A DNA stretch of 64,000 nt from Neorhizobium sp. JUb45 (GTDB taxonomy: Bacteria; Pseudomonadota; Alphaproteobacteria; Rhizobiales; Rhizobiaceae), in the NCBI RefSeq assembly GCF_004343585.1, contig NZ_SLYW01000001.1, positions 62,001 to 126,000 on the forward strand, in the 5' to 3' direction. The notes below the pieces were generated by a model. That model did not search any database. It saw nothing but the letters and a program-made list of their open reading frames with translations, and had not been told where the DNA came from. Each line of letters begins with the position of its first letter. The first letter of the stretch is position 1. A program made the position numbers and the translations under genes. Below, one piece after another: positions 26,804 through 35,725 of the stretch.

Positions 26804-28164
26804 TCACAAGACGGTACGAAAGCGATACGCCCAAGATCGACTGGGACGAGGTGGTTTACAACTTCCTGCTCGTCACCTTCATCCTGTTCGCCATCCGCGA
26901 CGGCCTGACCGGTAGTATCCGCTATCTGTTCCAGCTGCTGCACGTGTCCTTTCTGTGGTTCGTGCCGGATCTGATGTCCTTCGTGGCGATGGGGCTGTTT
27001 TTCTACCAGCAGTTCTTCGTCAAGAAGAACGCGATCGGGATGTATCTCTGCTACATCTTCATCCTGTCGACGATCACCAGCATCTTCTTCATGAACAATT
27101 CGGCGTTTTCGCTGTTTTCGTCGATCAAGATGTTCATCCCGATGTTTGTCGGCTTCTGTTTCTACGGTCGTTCGGTGACGGAACGGCCATGGGTGCGGGT
27201 GGTGTTGATCGCCATCTGTGCATCCTCCGTCCTCGGCCTTCTGGCCAATCCTTATGTCGAATATCCCTGGGTCGGCCAGACGATCAGCAGCTTTGGCATG
27301 GAGCGCGAGGCGACAAAGCTGTGGTGGCAGGAAGGCGGCATCCGTTACGGCGGGCTTGCCGGCGACAGCACCATGGCCGCCTATATGGTGATCTTCATCT
27401 TCATCCTGCTGTCACCGCATTACAGCTTTCTGACCAACGTCATCTGCCTGCCGATCATTCTCTGGGCTATTCAGGTCTCGACCAGCAAGACGGCGCTGGG
27501 CGTCTATTTCCTCTATGTCGGCATCTATTTCACCGTCTATTTCCTGCGTGACCGGGCGCTGAACATCGCTTTCCTGCGGCTTGTCGCCAAGTGGTCCTTC
27601 GTGTGCCTTCTGGTGCCGCCGCTATTGATGCTGATGTTTTATGGCGCCGAACTCGGCAAGGTGTCGTCGTCGCTGTTCAGTCTGCAGGACCGTATCGACA
27701 ATACCTGGCCCGGTCCGTTCCAGACGGTCGCCGAAATCTTTCCGGCCGGCACCGTGTTCGGCTGTGGCCTCGGCTGCTTCAGTTATCCGATGGATTACAC
27801 GGCGCTTGCCGACTACAACCTGCCGCTCGACAATTTCTACATGTCGACGCTGATCATGATGGGCATGCCCTTCGTGCTGTTCGTGGTCATGCAGTTCCTG
27901 ATGGTGCGGCATGCGCGAGACCCGGTAAAACTGTCGCTGATGACGATGTTCAATTTCTACAGCATCACCATCCAGTGTTACGGCCCGTCCTATGCGACGC
28001 TGATGTTCGGCTACATCTTTTCCGAAATGTTCGGGTATCACGTGAGGAATAAGTCACGTGTGCCGAAACAGCCGAAGCTGAAGCCACGCAATGTGGCGCA
28101 GGGCGGGGCGGAGCCGGGGTTGGCCAACAGGCAGGCGGATATGGTGCCGAGACCGCAGGGGTAG
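26800..28164 (+). CDS. Polytopic membrane protein, probable Wzy-type polysaccharide polymerase
   Basis: A 454-residue protein with about 10-12 predicted membrane helices and one larger extracytoplasmic loop (about residues 165-195), the general layout of O-antigen polymerase/ligase-like Wzy proteins. The loop contains WWQEGGIRYGGLAGDSTMAA, and PLDNFYMSTLIMMG appears later; both resemble positions conserved in the Wzy/WaaL superfamily. Its place between glycosyltransferase genes, with a flippase gene further on, supports the assignment. Wzy proteins are too variable for a firm call by eye. The last 40 residues are hydrophilic and end close to an intergenic repeat. Confidence 0.72.
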   Translation: MITRRYESDTPKIDWDEVVYNFLLVTFILFAIRDGLTGSIRYLFQLLHVSFLWFVPDLMSFVAMGLFFYQQFFVKKNAIGMYLCYIFILSTITSIFFMNNSAFSLFSSIKMFIPMFVGFCFYGRSVTERPWVRVVLIAICASSVLGLLANPYVEYPWVGQTISSFGMEREATKLWWQEGGIRYGGLAGDSTMAAYMVIFIFILLSPHYSFLTNVICLPIILWAIQVSTSKTALGVYFLYVGIYFTVYFLRDRALNIAFLRLVAKWSFVCLLVPPLLMLMFYGAELGKVSSSLFSLQDRIDNTWPGPFQTVAEIFPAGTVFGCGLGCFSYPMDYTALADYNLPLDNFYMSTLIMMGMPFVLFVVMQFLMVRHARDPVKLSLMTMFNFYSITIQCYGPSYATLMFGYIFSEMFGYHVRNKSRVPKQPKLKPRNVAQGGAEPGLANRQADMVPRPQG

Positions 28165-28173
28165 GGCAATTAA

Positions 28174-28314
28174 AAAGACCCCGCCCCAAACCCCTCCCCA
28201 CAAGTGGGAGGGGCTTAACCCGTCGCCCCGTCGAAGCTTAATTGAGGCGAGAGGTAGCCGCGGGTTTTCTCCCCCCTTGTGGGGGAGATGGCCGGCAGGC
28301 CAGAGGGGGACTTT
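28174..28314 (+). repeat. RIME-like intergenic mosaic repeat, copy A (short form)
   Basis: About 140 bp between two convergent genes. The left end reads GACCCCGCCCC, a CCACAAG...GGGGCTTAACCC block follows, and the right end is a palindrome-rich block with CTTGTGGGGGAGATGG and GGCCGGCAGGCC. Three other copies occur at 46.1, 58.5 and 61.3 kb. Name by resemblance to rhizobial intergenic mosaic elements; the repetition itself is directly visible. Confidence 0.85.
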
Positions 28315-28341
28315 GCCAAATCCGGAAAGGTTTTTCAGCCC

Positions 28342-29388
28342 TCACTCCGCCGGCTGCGGCTGACGACGCTGCATGATCCGTCCCGTCAGGCTGAGCACCG
28401 GTTTCTCCACGTAATAATGAAACAGCAGGCCAGCCACCTGGCAGGCGATGACGATGCCGACGAAATAGAACTCGAGCGGCAGCGGAATTTTCGCATGCGC
28501 GATCATGGTGATCTTCAACAGCAGCGACAGAAGCGGGTAATGGATGAGGTAGAGGCTGTAGGAGGCTGCGCCCATCATATCCAACGGCTTGAACGGGCGG
28601 TTCCATGAGGGAAGCGCACACAGCCCGTAGATGATGCCTGTCGCGCCGAGGCCGAAGAGCAGGATCAGGTAATCCGGGTCTGCCCCGCCGCCATAACTGA
28701 CCTGCCACCATGTGCCGGCGAACACTATGGTTCCAGCAAGGAAGGTCGGCAGGCCATAGGCCATGTCTTCGCGCACGAACAGCCAGCCTATGCCCATGCC
28801 GGCGATGAAGAGCAGGTGATAGGGGCTGAGCAGGAATTTCAGAAGCCACGGCTCATCGAGGAAAACGCCGGCAAGCGAGCCGACTACACCCCAGCCGATC
28901 AGAAGGGCAAGGCCGATCCGGCGGTTCCAGAGATAGACAAGGAAGGTGGCGTAAAACAGCATTTCGTGGCGCAGCGTCCATTCGACGCCGAGCAGCACTT
29001 CCTTTTCGACCGGCAGGATGAGGTAGGCGGCAATCACGTCCCAGACGCCGATATCGGCGCCGGCGGCGAACGCCATCGCCGTGGTGGCGATCAGCACGAT
29101 CCATAGCGGCGGATAGAGACGGCGAAAGCGCTTGAAGACGAACTTTTTCAGCGCCTCCGCATCACCCTCCCGATCACGGCGGTGGGCGTAATAGATGACG
29201 AAACCGCTTAAGACGAAGAACAGTTCGACACCGGCCGAACCGGCCTTGAAGATGGGAAACACCGCACGATCGAAATATTTCGACAGCGCCATGGTGATTT
29301 CCAGATGATAACCGACGACCATCAGGGCGGCGATGGCACGGACCCAGTTCAACTGGTAGAGCTGATTGCGCGACTTCGTCTGATCCAT
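28342..29388 (-). CDS. Acyltransferase-3 family membrane O-acyltransferase
   Basis: A 348-residue membrane protein with about 10 helices that probably transfers acetyl or other acyl groups to the polysaccharide. Diagnostic features are WVRAIAALMVVGYHLEI at the N-terminus (Arg and His of the family), SAGVELFFVLSGFVIYYAHR, and FRRLYPPLWIVL. The start is the ATG at 29388; the frame continues upstream into the neighbouring gene without support. It is the second gene of a two-gene minus-strand unit with the hexapeptide acetyltransferase at 29465-29983. Confidence 0.9.
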   Translation of the reverse strand: MDQTKSRNQLYQLNWVRAIAALMVVGYHLEITMALSKYFDRAVFPIFKAGSAGVELFFVLSGFVIYYAHRRDREGDAEALKKFVFKRFRRLYPPLWIVLIATTAMAFAAGADIGVWDVIAAYLILPVEKEVLLGVEWTLRHEMLFYATFLVYLWNRRIGLALLIGWGVVGSLAGVFLDEPWLLKFLLSPYHLLFIAGMGIGWLFVREDMAYGLPTFLAGTIVFAGTWWQVSYGGGADPDYLILLFGLGATGIIYGLCALPSWNRPFKPLDMMGAASYSLYLIHYPLLSLLLKITMIAHAKIPLPLEFYFVGIVIACQVAGLLFHYYVEKPVLSLTGRIMQRRQPQPAE

Positions 29389-29464
29389 GGCCAAAAACAC
29401 CCCTGTGATTGGTTGTTCGCGAGAAAGCGCGCGCTTCGTTCGATCGGGCCTTGTTCTGCCCGGT

Positions 29465-29983
29465 TTATTCTCCGGTGCCGACACGGATGAGTTTCGCCGG
29501 GTTGCCGGCGACGATGCCGTGATCCGGCACATCCTTCACGACCACCGATCCGGCACCCACCACGGCTTTTTCACCCACCGTGATCGGGCCGATGACGATG
29601 GCATTCGGATAAAGCGTGGCACCCGCGCCGATCACCGGATATTTTGGCGAGGCGGTCTTGCCGATCGTTACCGTCTGGTAGATCGCTGCACCTTCGCCGA
29701 TCTCGACACCTTCGCCGATGACGACACCGACTGGATGCGGCAGGAACAGGCCGGGCGCGATATGGCTGCCGAGATTGATGTGGCAGCCGCTGCGCGTGAC
29801 ATTCCAGCGCCAGACGATGATGCCGAGGCGTTTCAGGCGGCCCTTGTAGAAATGCGTGGCGACGCGGTGCAGGAAAACGGTGGCGAAACCGGGATTGAAG
29901 AGAAACGTGAAAGGCAGTTTCTTCATGCTGCGGTGGCCGGCGTTGATCTGCAGGTCCGCTTTGACGACATCCCAGAATTTCAT
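29465..29983 (-). CDS. Hexapeptide-repeat (CysE-like) acetyltransferase
   Basis: A 172-residue left-handed beta-helix acetyltransferase. An N-terminal helical part is followed by hexapeptide repeats from about residue 75. HPVGVVIGEGVEIGEG carries the catalytic histidine of serine-acetyltransferase-like enzymes and GAGSVVVKDVPDHGIVAGNP is the usual end. In polysaccharide loci such proteins O-acetylate sugars. The ATG at 29983 follows AGGAAG; a longer upstream frame lacks domain content. It heads a two-gene unit opposite to the main operon. Confidence 0.9.
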   Translation of the reverse strand: MKFWDVVKADLQINAGHRSMKKLPFTFLFNPGFATVFLHRVATHFYKGRLKRLGIIVWRWNVTRSGCHINLGSHIAPGLFLPHPVGVVIGEGVEIGEGAAIYQTVTIGKTASPKYPVIGAGATLYPNAIVIGPITVGEKAVVGAGSVVVKDVPDHGIVAGNPAKLIRVGTGE

Positions 29984-30270
29984 GAAGGCTTCCTGTTTGT
30001 CCGGTTCATTTCGCAATTGCGAAGGAATGTTATATTTCGTAGCCGCCTGACCGCGAATGTCAACGGTTTGCACCGTTTCAGAACAGGTGGCGGCTAGAGT
30101 CGGCCTTAAGCGAAATAGTTGATTTCGCGAGGATATCCAGCGCGCAAACAATGTTTCGGCCTGATGAAAGGCATAATCGCTCGAATCTATGTCATCGTCA
30201 TGTTAGCTTTGCATTGCGAAAAGATTTTGGCTTGAAGCGCTCTCACATAGCGCGATGAACGGGAAAAACC

Positions 30271-31383
30271 ATGTCGCAGGCAGAAGTCCTTGGCCGCGGA
30301 AACTACGTCGTCAACGTGCAGATCCTGCGGTTCTTTGCGGCCTTTCTCGTCGTTTTCGCGCATGCGCATGCGGAGGTGTTGAATGTCGCGGCGCGCAGCG
30401 GCGGCACGTTCGGTGGCATCGGCCTTCTCGACTGGGGGCTGGGTGTCGACATCTTTTTCGTGATCAGCGGTTTCATCATGTATTTCATGATGCATGACCG
30501 CTTTGGCCGTGCCGGTGCGCCTATGGATTTCCTGCGGCGACGGCTGGTGCGCATCGTGCCGCTCTACTGGATCTTTTCGACGCTGATGCTGGCATCGATC
30601 CTCGCCGCCGGCAGCCTGATCAACAACAATGGGCTGGATCTCCGCCACATCATCGCCTCCTACGCCTTCATTCCCTTTCCGCGCGCCGATGGCGAACTGT
30701 TTCCGCTTTTGTCGCTCGGCTGGACACTGAATTACGAGATGTTGTTCTACGCCGTTTTTGCGCTGGCGCTCTGCCTGCGCAGGTCGGTCGGCATTGCGGT
30801 GATGCTGGTGCTGTTTGCGATCCTGTGCACGACGGCGGTGCTGGTGCCGGATCAGATGTGGCTGATCAAATTCTGGGGCAATGGCATGATCGGCGAGTTC
30901 CTGCTTGGTATCGGTCTGGCCGCTCTCTACCTCAAGGGATATCGCCTGCCGCTCGGCGTGATGCTTGCCATGATCGTTGCCGGGCTGGCGCTGGCGATCT
31001 GGCTTTATCAGATTTCGGCCTACGAACACGTCACCCGCCTCATCACCGGTGGCATTCCGGCGATCCTGATCACGGCTGCCGTCGTGCTTGGCCCGTCCGC
31101 GCCGGGTTCGCGGGTAACGCGTGCCCTGGCGCTGGGTGGTGATGCCTCTTATGCCCTCTACCTGTCGCATCCGTTTGCGCTCAAGATCTTTGGCGTTGTT
31201 GCCGCCAAGCTGGGCCTGCCGCTGATCGGCATTTTTGCCGGCGGGCTGGTCGTGTCGATCATCGGATCGATTGCCGTGCATCTGCTCTTGGAAAAGCCGA
31301 TGGGCGCATGGCTGTCGCGTCTGACGAAGCCGAAAGTACCGGTTCAGGTGGCTTCCGCCACGGTCGGCATCAGCGATCGATAG
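30271..31383 (+). CDS. Acyltransferase-3 family membrane O-acyltransferase
   Basis: A 370-residue polytopic membrane protein. Family features are VQILRFFAAFLVVFAHAHAE, GVDIFFVISGFIMYFMMH and RRRLVRIVPLYWIFSTLML, then LGWTLNYEMLFYAVFAL. The C-terminal half contains SYALYLSHPFALKIF, also typical. It probably acylates a sugar of the polysaccharide or a lipid-linked precursor. Its 3' end overlaps the convergent glycosyltransferase gene by 40 bp. The divergent gap to the previous gene (29984-30270, 287 bp) shows no other gene. Confidence 0.9.
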   Translation: MSQAEVLGRGNYVVNVQILRFFAAFLVVFAHAHAEVLNVAARSGGTFGGIGLLDWGLGVDIFFVISGFIMYFMMHDRFGRAGAPMDFLRRRLVRIVPLYWIFSTLMLASILAAGSLINNNGLDLRHIIASYAFIPFPRADGELFPLLSLGWTLNYEMLFYAVFALALCLRRSVGIAVMLVLFAILCTTAVLVPDQMWLIKFWGNGMIGEFLLGIGLAALYLKGYRLPLGVMLAMIVAGLALAIWLYQISAYEHVTRLITGGIPAILITAAVVLGPSAPGSRVTRALALGGDASYALYLSHPFALKIFGVVAAKLGLPLIGIFAGGLVVSIIGSIAVHLLLEKPMGAWLSRLTKPKVPVQVASATVGISDR

Positions 31384-32537
31384 ATTTTTCGGTATTCGCC
31401 AACGACATCATCGAATACCCGGCCGGGGCGGTCGCGCAGGTTGTCGTGGGCGGCGAGAACGCGTGCCGGATCTTCGACCAGAGCTTCTATTGCCTTGGCA
31501 AAACCTTCGGCACCGGGCGGCACGACCCAGCCGGTCACGCCATGCTCGATGACTTCGGGAATGCCGCCGAAACGGCTGCCGAGAACCGGACGGCCCGCCG
31601 CCAGTGCATCCACCAGTGCCAAGGCGCCGGGCTCTTCCCAGATGGATGGGATGGCGACCACATCGACCGTCGCATAAAAATCCGAGGGCGAGACGAAGCC
31701 GACAAAATCGAGATCGGCATTGGGAGCCAAGGCTCGCAGTCGCGCTTTTTCGTCATCGGGTACATTGCCGGCAAGCGCCAGAGTCACCGTGCCGGGCTTT
31801 TGCCGCGCAACGGCCTCGACCAGCAGGCCAACACCCTTTTCCTCGGAAAAGCGGCCGAGATAACCGATGCGCAGCGGCATTTCCGGCAAGGGCCGAGGGG
31901 AGAAGGTGATGGCGGGGTTGGGCACATTGCGCGCCACATGTTTTGCCGCGCGGGCAAACAGCCCGTCCTCCAGATGAAGATCCAGCGTGCGCTGGCTGAC
32001 GCTGACCACGGCATCGACCTTTTTTGCACGTCGACGGCGGCCGGTAGTGAGCGCGGTACAGGCCATCCCGCATGAGCCTTCGCCATGGAAGCGGGAACAG
32101 CGCGGACAGGTTAGGTAATAATCGTGCAGCGTATGCACGGTGGGGATTTTTTGTCTCTTCGCCACGCGCCAGATATCGGCGGTCAGGCCGTTGATCGTGT
32201 TGGAATTGATCACGTCCGGGCGAAAATCGTCGAGCAACCTGCCGATATCGGGATGTGCGGTCTGCCAGTCATCGATGACGTGCCAGAGCATGCGCGCCAG
32301 CGGGTTCTGCTTCTCCTGAAACGGTGGAAACAGGTTGCGCACGGGGATGAATTCCACGCGCACACCGTTGACGAATTCGCTCTCGCGTTTGCCCTCCAGC
32401 GAATTGCAGACGACCATCACCTCGTCGCCACCGGCAACAAGCGCCTCGGCAAACTGGCGGGCAAACACTTCCGCGCCACCGACGATTTTCGGGTGTCTTG
32501 GTGTGGGGTAAAGGGCGCTGAACAGGGCGATGCGCAT
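31344..32537 (-). CDS. Glycosyltransferase family 4 (cysteine-containing type)
   Basis: A 397-residue GT-B transferase. MRIALFSALYPTPRHPKIVG forms the N-terminal acceptor side with GGAEVF next. Cysteines 144, 147, 156 and 160 lie around HDYYLTCPRCSRF, a cluster similar to that of the plus-strand transferase at 20.7 kb. The donor half has IGYLGRFSEEKGVGLLVEA and IWEEPGALALVDALAAGRPV. A GTG at 32555 overlapping the stop of the upstream gene (GTGA) is an alternative start; the ATG at 32537 is preferred because the fold begins there and GAAGGG lies upstream. Confidence 0.9.
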   Translation of the reverse strand: MRIALFSALYPTPRHPKIVGGAEVFARQFAEALVAGGDEVMVVCNSLEGKRESEFVNGVRVEFIPVRNLFPPFQEKQNPLARMLWHVIDDWQTAHPDIGRLLDDFRPDVINSNTINGLTADIWRVAKRQKIPTVHTLHDYYLTCPRCSRFHGEGSCGMACTALTTGRRRRAKKVDAVVSVSQRTLDLHLEDGLFARAAKHVARNVPNPAITFSPRPLPEMPLRIGYLGRFSEEKGVGLLVEAVARQKPGTVTLALAGNVPDDEKARLRALAPNADLDFVGFVSPSDFYATVDVVAIPSIWEEPGALALVDALAAGRPVLGSRFGGIPEVIEHGVTGWVVPPGAEGFAKAIEALVEDPARVLAAHDNLRDRPGRVFDDVVGEYRKIYRSLMPTVAEAT

Positions 32538-32551
32538 CGGCGCGGTTCCCT

Positions 32552-33130
32552 TCACGCGGCCGGACTGGTGGTGACGGTATTGTCGGCGACCGGTTTGGGG
32601 CCGATGATCTTTGCCGGAATGCCCATGGCGACTGAATGGGGCGGAACGTCCTTGGTGACGACCGCATTGGCGCCGATCGTGGCACCTTCACCGACCGTGA
32701 TGGCACCGACCACGACGGCACCCGCCGAGATCGACACGCCATCCTCGATCACGGGATCACGCGGATCTTCCGCTGCCTTGCGGCCGATGGTGACGTTTTG
32801 CAGGATGGAGACATTGCGGCCGAGCGTTGCCGCGCCGACGACGATGCCGAACGGATGCGGCACGTAAAATCCGCCGCCGATCTTTGCCGCCATGGCCAGT
32901 TCCGAGCCGAAAAACACGCAGCTCCACCACCACAGGATCCGGCGCAGAAGACGTCCGACCAACGGAATTTTCACCACCATTTCCTGCAGGCGGCGGGAGA
33001 AGACGAACTGGAAACCGGGGGTGAGCAGGAACATGCGCAGGGTGAAGCCGAGGCCGGCCGATGTCCTGTTTTCACGAAGCGCATACCGCTTGAGATCGGC
33101 CTTCACCTTCTGGAACGGCGTTTCCGTCAT
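32552..33130 (-). CDS. Hexapeptide-repeat (CysE-like) acetyltransferase
   Basis: A 192-residue protein with an N-terminal helical part and a left-handed beta-helix. Key stretches are YVPHPFGIVVGAATLGRN, with the catalytic-type His, NVTIGRKAAEDPRDPVIEDG, and GANAVVTKDVPPHSVAMGIP. It is similar to the acetyltransferase at 29.5 kb, and the two may decorate different sugars. The ATG at 33130 follows a purine-rich stretch. It is the first gene of a two-gene minus-strand unit with the GT4 gene, which it overlaps or nearly touches. Confidence 0.9.
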   Translation of the reverse strand: MTETPFQKVKADLKRYALRENRTSAGLGFTLRMFLLTPGFQFVFSRRLQEMVVKIPLVGRLLRRILWWWSCVFFGSELAMAAKIGGGFYVPHPFGIVVGAATLGRNVSILQNVTIGRKAAEDPRDPVIEDGVSISAGAVVVGAITVGEGATIGANAVVTKDVPPHSVAMGIPAKIIGPKPVADNTVTTSPAA

Positions 33131-33366
33131 GTCGATCCTGTCTCCGCAAACTTCGTGGCCAGACCGCATTTTTGCCCGGTCCGCCACTTAACAACGTTGG
33201 TTAACACTGAAACGTGTCGCTCGAATTTTGTTTCGATATAGGTCGCCGATTGCTCTGGACGATATCTGATCGGGAATTATATGCAACGCAGCATTACGCT
33301 TGACGGGGTCGCCTTCGTGAACCAAGACTGGCGCTGCAAATACACCGGATCCGGGGAGTATGGCGC

Positions 33367-34536
33367 ATGAAAGAAGGGCAGATCAGGTTCGACGCCCTCG
33401 ATTCCTGGAGAGGCATTGCCGCTCTTCTGGTCGCGCTGTTCCATTTCCAGGCGGCCGGGTTTTTCTATGATTTCCCGCTGGTCCGGAACGGCAATCTCGC
33501 TGTGCCCTTCTTTTTCGTGCTGAGCGGTTTTGTCATCACCCATGCCTATCGGACATCGCTGTCCAGCGGCAATGACGGGTTACGTTTCGTGATCCGCCGC
33601 TTTGGCCGGCTCTATCCGCTGCATATTTTCACACTCGGCGTTTTTGTCCTGCTGGAACTGGCAAAACTGTTCATGGCGGCCCGCGCCGGGCTGCATAGCA
33701 GCGAGGGTGCGTTTGCAGGCACCAACGATATTCCGTCACTGATCGCCAACATCTTTCTGCTGCAGGCGGTCATTCCCTTTCCGGAATTGACATGGAATGC
33801 CTCGAGCTGGTCGATCAGCACGGAATTCTACACCTATCTCCTGTTCGTGGCGGTTTTCATTCCGCTTGGGCGCTATCGCATGTGGGGATCGGTTGCGGTT
33901 TTCGTGTTGTCCGGCCTGCTGCTCGTTTGGCTCGATGCCTATCACCCGGACCTCAACCTCGCTTCGGGTCTCGGCCTCGTCCAGTGCATCTTTGGCTTTT
34001 TTGCCGGCAACCTGACCTATGAGCTTTATCTGAAGCTGCGGCAGACGAATGCCGTGCAGGGCACAGTGCCCGAACTGCTGGCAACAGCGATCATGCTGCT
34101 GCTGTTCTGGTTCAAGCCGCATTACACCACGTTCAACATCCTCGGTTTTTCTGCGGCGATCCTGCTGTTTTCCTATGAGCGCGGCACGGTCGCCAGACTG
34201 CTGCGGGTCAGGCCGTTGCTGTTTCTCGGAAAGCTGTCCTATTCGATCTATCTCGTCCATTTCATCGTGTTTTCCGTCATCTTCGCCGGAGCCAAGATTG
34301 TGCAGGGGAAGATCGGCACGCCGCTCATCGAGTTCGATGGTGTGCACGAGCGGCTGGCCTTTGGCCCGGCCGGGCTGATGGATCTGATGGCGCTGGGCTA
34401 TCTGGCGGCAATCATCATCTGCGCCTGCTTCACCTATTATTTCGTCGAGGAGCCGGGTCGGGATTTCTTCAACCGGCTTTCCCGGCGCATTACCGGCGCC
34501 CGCGCACCGATCGGGCAGGGCGCCAATGCCGGCTGA
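33367..34536 (+). CDS. Acyltransferase-3 family membrane O-acyltransferase
   Basis: A 389-residue membrane protein, the third acyltransferase-3 of the locus. The diagnostic N-terminus is DSWRGIAALLVALFHFQA, then VPFFFVLSGFVITHAYR and RFGRLYPLHIFTL. WNASSWSISTEFYTYLLFVA corresponds to the conserved W-S-(L/I)-x-x-E motif. YSIYLVHFIVF lies near the C-terminus. GGGGAG precedes the ATG. It overlaps the next glycosyltransferase gene by 11 bp. The 236-bp divergent gap upstream (33131-33366) has no other gene. Confidence 0.9.
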   Translation: MKEGQIRFDALDSWRGIAALLVALFHFQAAGFFYDFPLVRNGNLAVPFFFVLSGFVITHAYRTSLSSGNDGLRFVIRRFGRLYPLHIFTLGVFVLLELAKLFMAARAGLHSSEGAFAGTNDIPSLIANIFLLQAVIPFPELTWNASSWSISTEFYTYLLFVAVFIPLGRYRMWGSVAVFVLSGLLLVWLDAYHPDLNLASGLGLVQCIFGFFAGNLTYELYLKLRQTNAVQGTVPELLATAIMLLLFWFKPHYTTFNILGFSAAILLFSYERGTVARLLRVRPLLFLGKLSYSIYLVHFIVFSVIFAGAKIVQGKIGTPLIEFDGVHERLAFGPAGLMDLMALGYLAAIIICACFTYYFVEEPGRDFFNRLSRRITGARAPIGQGANAG

Positions 34537-35668
34537 AGCGATTGCAGGTTCCTCCCGCACAATCTTCATCAACGGGCGCTTTCTCGGCCGCCCGGTGACT
34601 GGGGTCGAGCGTTTCGCCGGCATGATTTTACGCGAGATCGATGCGGCGCTGACGCCCGCCAATGCCGAGCGTTTCGTGGTGCTGGCGCCGCAGGGTGTGG
34701 CGCGGCCGGATTGGCTGAGGGGTGTGGGTTTCGACAATGTCGGAAGCCGTTCGGGTCATGCCTGGGAGCAGACGGATCTTTGGCGCGCCGGTCGCGGTGG
34801 CGTGCTGGTCAATCTGTGCAATTCCGGTCCCGTCCTGCATGGGCGGCAACTGACAGTGCTGCATGATGCGCTGGTCTATCGGCACCCGGAAAACTTTTCG
34901 CGGGCTTATGGCACGTTCCATCGCCTGCTCGGGCGGCTGCTGGCAAAGCGCGCCAATATCGCCACCGTTTCGGATTTCTCCCGACAGGAATTGTCGAAAC
35001 TGCTCGGCGTGCCCAAGGGGCGGATCGGGCTGGTGCCCAATGCCGTCGATCATGTTTTCAGCGTCGAGCCGGATGTTTCGGTGCTTCAAAAAATCGATCT
35101 CGAAACGCGGCCGTTCTTTCTGTTTGTCGGCTCGCCCGCCAACAACAAGAACCTCGCCGGTGCCATACGCGCTTTCGTCGCGCTCGACAGGCCTGATGTG
35201 GCTTTTGTGATGGTCGGCGGGGCGGCGAGCACGTTCGCAAAGTCGCTGCTGGGCGATCTGCCGTCCAACGTTGTCAGCACCGGCCGGCTGAGCGACGAGG
35301 AGATACAGGCGCTTTACCGCAAGGCCGCAGCTCTGGTGTTTCCGAGCATTTACGAGGGATTTGGCATTCCGCCGCTGGAGGCGATGGCGCTCAGTTGCCC
35401 GGTGATCGCCAGTGACATTCCGCCGGTGCGCGAAGTCTGCCGCGATGCGGTCATCTATTTCGATCCCTTCCATGTGGCGTCGATCACCTCGGCCATGCGC
35501 GATGTGGTCGACGGAACTGTCGATATCGCCGCCGTTCGCGAGAGAGGATCGGCGCGAACAAAGGATTTCTCATGGAAAAACAGCGCCGGGCGGCTGCTGG
35601 CGATGGTGGATGACATCGATCGCAACGGCCGGATTTCAGAGCAAACGGATATCGGCATTCTCGATTGA
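34526..35668 (+). CDS. Glycosyltransferase family 4 (mannosyltransferase-like)
   Basis: A 380-residue GT-B transferase. The N-terminal INGRFLGRPVTGVERFAGMI is typical of the GT4 subgroup that includes WbaZ/MtfB-like mannosyl- and rhamnosyltransferases. LTVLHDALVYRHPENF, VSDFSRQEL and FFLFVGSPANNKNL follow, and PSIYEGFGIPPLEAMALSCP is the donor-site E-x7-E element. The start overlaps the preceding acyltransferase gene. The donor is unknown; rhamnose is plausible because the pathway is present. Confidence 0.9.
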   Translation: MPAEAIAGSSRTIFINGRFLGRPVTGVERFAGMILREIDAALTPANAERFVVLAPQGVARPDWLRGVGFDNVGSRSGHAWEQTDLWRAGRGGVLVNLCNSGPVLHGRQLTVLHDALVYRHPENFSRAYGTFHRLLGRLLAKRANIATVSDFSRQELSKLLGVPKGRIGLVPNAVDHVFSVEPDVSVLQKIDLETRPFFLFVGSPANNKNLAGAIRAFVALDRPDVAFVMVGGAASTFAKSLLGDLPSNVVSTGRLSDEEIQALYRKAAALVFPSIYEGFGIPPLEAMALSCPVIASDIPPVREVCRDAVIYFDPFHVASITSAMRDVVDGTVDIAAVRERGSARTKDFSWKNSAGRLLAMVDDIDRNGRISEQTDIGILD

Positions 35669-35725
35669 GACTGGCGCTGACGAGACCATGCGGCAGCGCT
35701 GCCGCCTTTTAGGACATACCCATCG

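Noticed and set aside
28174..28314. Inverted-repeat element that could be an insertion sequence remnant.
   Set aside because: No transposase fragment or target duplication is seen, and the same compact mosaic unit occurs four times in intergenic positions.
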